A stretch of DNA of 64,000 nucleotides from UBA5793 sp040255465 (GTDB taxonomy: Bacteria > Planctomycetota > Phycisphaerae > Phycisphaerales > UBA5793): the NCBI GenBank assembly GCA_040255465.1, contig JBDZVA010000002.1, positions 930,001-994,000 on the forward strand, given 5' to 3'. The notes under the pieces are model-generated. The model did no database searches. It saw only the letters and a list, made by a program, of their open reading frames with translations, and was not told the origin of the DNA. Below are positions 61,793 through 64,000 of the stretch, in pieces. Each line of letters opens with the position of its first letter. Within the stretch, counting starts at the first letter, position 1. The position numbers and the translations under genes are program-made.

Positions 61793-62416
61793 TTGACGCT
61801 GCCGCATCGGGTCATTGTGATTGCCGGCGCTTCGTGCGTCGGCAAGTCGACGCTCATCGACGGGCTGAGGGGCGGCAAGCATCCGCGCCTGGCGGCAGTG
61901 CTGGGATTGACTGATCCGGAGATTTGGGCGATTCAGAATGCGCGGCGCACGGCAGGCGCCGCCGCGCCCCCTGCCGCACGCCACCTCGTGCTCCACTACG
62001 ACATTGTGCGGCCGGTGATGGAGCGGTCGTTTGCGAGCTTTGACGATGATCCGGGTCTGGCGCCGGCCGTCGACGCGTCAGACCTGTGCATCTGCACGAT
62101 GTGGGGCGCGGGTGAGCTGCTTCGCGCACGGGCCACCCTCAAGACGAGGCGTCGAGCGAAGATCGACGCAACGGCGTTGCGCGCTCCGGTCCAGTGGTGG
62201 ATGCGCAATCGCCGCATGAAAACGCTGCGCCGCTGGTATCGGGACGACGACTTTATCCGCGAGCGATACCAGCAGTGGTTCGCGTTTGTCGAGTCGATGT
62301 CGCCGGGAATGCGGCACCTGGTTGTGAACGCGCACGACGCCCACCCCGTGGCCACTCCCTTTGCCCGGTGGTCGGATGGGACGAACCTCGAAGAGGCAGC
62401 CCGGGCGGCAGGATGA
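61793..62416 (+). CDS. P-loop kinase-like protein, unknown
   Basis: A 207-residue protein starting 'MTLPHRVIVIAGASCVGKST', with a Walker A loop (G-A-S-C-V-G-K-S-T) typical of nucleotide or guanylate kinases. 'LHYDIVRPVMERSFASFDDD' may contain the second acidic motif. The rest has no clear family match. The TTG at 61793 has AGGGAGA six bp upstream; an in-frame GTG at 61769 is the alternative. It ends near a bidirectional terminator shared with the next gene. Confidence 0.65.
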   Translation: MTLPHRVIVIAGASCVGKSTLIDGLRGGKHPRLAAVLGLTDPEIWAIQNARRTAGAAAPPAARHLVLHYDIVRPVMERSFASFDDDPGLAPAVDASDLCICTMWGAGELLRARATLKTRRRAKIDATALRAPVQWWMRNRRMKTLRRWYRDDDFIRERYQQWFAFVESMSPGMRHLVVNAHDAHPVATPFARWSDGTNLEEAARAAG

Positions 62417-62462
62417 TCGCCGCAGGCCGCCGCTAAGCGAGGCCGAGAGCCAAAGCACAACA

Positions 62463-62485
62463 ACCCCGCTCAATGAGAGCGGGGT
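62463..62485. terminator. Bidirectional terminator between convergent genes
   Basis: A 9-bp stem (62463-62471 with 62477-62485), loop AATGA. On the minus strand it is followed by TGTTGTGCTTTGG, on the plus strand by CGCTGGGTTTG. Confidence 0.7.
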
Positions 62486-62514
62486 CGCTGGGTTTGTTCG
62501 GTTCGCTGGTCGCG

Positions 62515-63561
62515 CTACGGGATCTGGTCCGTGTTGCTGACCGCGCATGATCCCAAGGTAATGAGCTGGAGGTATCCGCCGCACGCCCCGGTACCGGCGC
62601 GACCGTTGACCGAGCCGGCGCCTCCGCCGGTGCCGATGGTATTGACGAGCTGAATGTTTCCCTGAAGTCCGAGGACCGTTCCCGCGCACGGGCCGCCGGG
62701 AATGTTGGTGCTGCCTTCACGACTGCCAAAGACGATGCCCTGCTGCCGACCGGGCTCAGCGCCGCTCCAGGAGACGCTCACCGAGCCGGGGCACGCGCCG
62801 CCGACCGTGAGGCGATACCCCCCTCCGCCCCCGGCGACGTATTCGAGCGCGTTGGCCATCAGGATGTCGCCGTCGGTCGTCTGATCCCACCACGTGCTGG
62901 AAACGGCACTCGAGGGTGGGTAGAAGCCGATATCGGCGCGGTTGGGAAGCGCACCGGCCACGGTGAGCGGCTTGCCATCACTCCATTGCGCGACAAGTGT
63001 GGAGCCGGGCGCGAGGGAAGTCGTCGTCGGCCGGAACCCGCTTGAGCCCCCGATGAAGGTGGATACACCCTGGATGAGCGGGTGATTCGGGTCGAGAATC
63101 GTGCCCAGCGATGCGTTGCCCGACGAGGTGCCGCCGCGCGGGACGATGACGTCGTAATCGGGCGACCAGCGGCCGGTGAGGTAGCGGTTGTTCGTGGTGG
63201 TCGTATTACCGAACACGGCGATAACCACGCCGCCGCCCGCGTCGACGTAGTCGGCGAGGACATTGCCCAAGGCGGCGCTGTCAAGGTAGTTCAGATTCGA
63301 CCAGACGATGACGGCGTCGTACTGCTGGAGGGTTTGAAGCGTCGGCGTCACCACACCGGCGTCGATGATATCGACGACGTTGAAGCGGCCGGTGCCAACC
63401 AGTTTGTCGCGCGGATCAGTAAAGCGGGCGTCTCCCGATCCGCTGCCGGCAGCCGCGACGATGGCCACATCCGTGGCGAGCGCGGCATTGGCGGCGAGCA
63501 GGCTGCCCGCAACGACTGCGATCAAACCCATCGTGTAACGGCGATCACGGTTGGTTTTCAT
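62515..63561 (-). CDS. Secreted protein with four-cysteine C-terminal domain
   Basis: A 348-residue exported protein: signal peptide 'MGLIAVVAGSLLAANAALA' inside the first 35 residues, a flavodoxin/ThuA-like body ('TDVAIVAAAGSGSGD', 'LQQYDAVIVWSNLNYLDS', 'YVDAGGGVVIAVFGNTT', 'DILMANALEYVAGG') and a C-terminal domain with four Cys ('GGACPGSVSVSWSGAEP', 'GPCAGTVLGLQG', 'GACGGYLQLI', 'GSCAVSN') that matches the tails of the proteins at 52821 and 54000. AGGAGAG precedes the ATG at 63561. Function unknown; the body resembles a glutamine-amidotransferase-like fold without a visible catalytic Cys. Confidence 0.75.
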   Translation of the reverse strand: MKTNRDRRYTMGLIAVVAGSLLAANAALATDVAIVAAAGSGSGDARFTDPRDKLVGTGRFNVVDIIDAGVVTPTLQTLQQYDAVIVWSNLNYLDSAALGNVLADYVDAGGGVVIAVFGNTTTTNNRYLTGRWSPDYDVIVPRGGTSSGNASLGTILDPNHPLIQGVSTFIGGSSGFRPTTTSLAPGSTLVAQWSDGKPLTVAGALPNRADIGFYPPSSAVSSTWWDQTTDGDILMANALEYVAGGGGGYRLTVGGACPGSVSVSWSGAEPGRQQGIVFGSREGSTNIPGGPCAGTVLGLQGNIQLVNTIGTGGGAGSVNGRAGTGACGGYLQLITLGSCAVSNTDQIP

Positions 63562-63746
63562 CTCTCTTCTCTCCTGTGGTTTTCTCACCAAGACATGCGG
63601 CTTTGCTGACCAGATCAATCAGGCAATGACAGCCCCGCGGGGAAACGACCGGGGGTCGACCCGTCAGGATAACGGGTTTGGCATTGCATTGCAATGGAAT
63701 AGCCACTACATCTCGTTGATCACGGAGTCCAAGGACCAGACCCAAA

Positions 63747-64000
63747 TCAGACGGCCGGTCGCGGCTGGACGCGGTCGGCGCCGGGGCCGGTCGTGGTCTC
63801 AGGGTTGGCGCTTTGGGCTCGCACGGCGCCGGTTCCAGGTTGGGCCGGGGCATCTTCGGCGGCGTGCTCCTTGGGTTGGAGAATCACGCCGGACTGGGCC
63901 AGGGGGGTCCAGACCTTGTAGATCTTCATGAGGGACTCGAACTGCTCGGAGTAGCCGACGAGCTTGAGTGTGGCTCGCATGGGCCGGGCGCGGCGGCTGA
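63747..64000 (-). CDS. STAS-like domain protein (5' partial)
   Basis: The frame is open to the window edge on the minus strand. Visible part: 'SRRARPMRATLKLVGYSEQF' followed by 'ESLMKIYKVWTPLAQSGVIL' and a Pro/Ala-rich tail. The L-x-L-V-G ... F-x-x-L-M-x-I-x-x-V pattern resembles the end of an anti-sigma-factor-antagonist (STAS) domain. If so, the protein may belong to a partner-switching regulatory system; the short visible part leaves this open. Confidence 0.45.
   Translation of the reverse strand, partial: SRRARPMRATLKLVGYSEQFESLMKIYKVWTPLAQSGVILQPKEHAAEDAPAQPGTGAVRAQSANPETTTGPGADRVQPRPAV

Noticed and set aside
1..64000. CRISPR arrays, tRNA and rRNA genes
   Set aside because: No regularly spaced short repeats and no tRNA- or rRNA-like sequence blocks were seen on either strand; a tRNAscan or Rfam run would be decisive.

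Overview
The window reads as chromosomal DNA of a Planctomycetota bacterium, most likely of the class Phycisphaerae. The evidence is an exosortase / PEP-CTERM-type export system with its own exopolysaccharide (EPS) locus, secreted proteins with IPLPAP-W-RRR tails, a cbb3 oxidase cluster with planctomycete-style small accessory proteins, and moderately high GC with frequent GTG/TTG starts and ATGA/GTGA/TTGA stop-start overlaps. I saw no tRNA, rRNA or CRISPR array.

Region 1 (1-26.4 kb, all +) is one long, tightly packed EPS operon that enters from outside the window and ends at a strong hairpin terminator (26355-26389). It holds three FemAB/BcsL-type acyltransferase-fold proteins, glycosyltransferases (GT2, GT4, WecG/TagA), a serine-acetyltransferase-like enzyme, Gfo/Idh/MocA and SDR enzymes, and a GDP-heptose-type module (HddA kinase, GmhA isomerase, fused HddC-GmhB). 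These are followed by GalE, a UDP-sugar dehydrogenase, a degenerate nucleotidyltransferase, exosortase, EpsI, a Wzz/BY-kinase, a polyprenyl-phosphate sugar-1-phosphate transferase and a 1,390-residue TPR protein.

Region 2 (26.4-32 kb) encodes likely cargo for that exosortase: four related secreted proteins with a Cys...Leu-Gln-x-x-Ile-Trp signature typical of Cys-Gln thioester (TQXA/TED) domains, laid out as a duplicated two-gene unit (leader, gene A, terminator, gene B), plus one unrelated VPLPA-tailed protein on the minus strand.

Region 3 (32-34.7 kb) is gene-poor and carries an IS630-family insertion sequence with matched inverted repeats, flanking TA and a poly-A -1 frameshift site.

Region 4 (34.7-40.6 kb) holds a minus-strand operon of two TPM-domain proteins, a zinc-ribbon protein and a small membrane protein, then a secreted protein, an EEP-family phosphatase/nuclease, an alpha/beta hydrolase and an Rrf2 regulator.

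Region 5 (40.6-52.5 kb) starts with a CcoG-like ferredoxin divergent from Rrf2, then an MBOAT/SGNH O-acetylation pair and a cbb3 oxidase cluster (diheme cytochrome lipoprotein, CcoN, CcoO, CcoS-like, a 46-residue membrane peptide, CcoI-type P-ATPase, SafE/TauE-like protein).

Region 6 (52.5-64 kb) contains two paralogous secreted CxxCH proteins whose 3' parts share a 314-bp perfect repeat, a peroxiredoxin, and a run of two zinc-ribbon membrane proteins, a Tes-like radical SAM enzyme and an Lgt-like transferase. It ends with citrate synthase, a rhomboid protease, a P-loop kinase-like protein, another secreted protein with the same four-cysteine tail domain, and a partial STAS-like protein.
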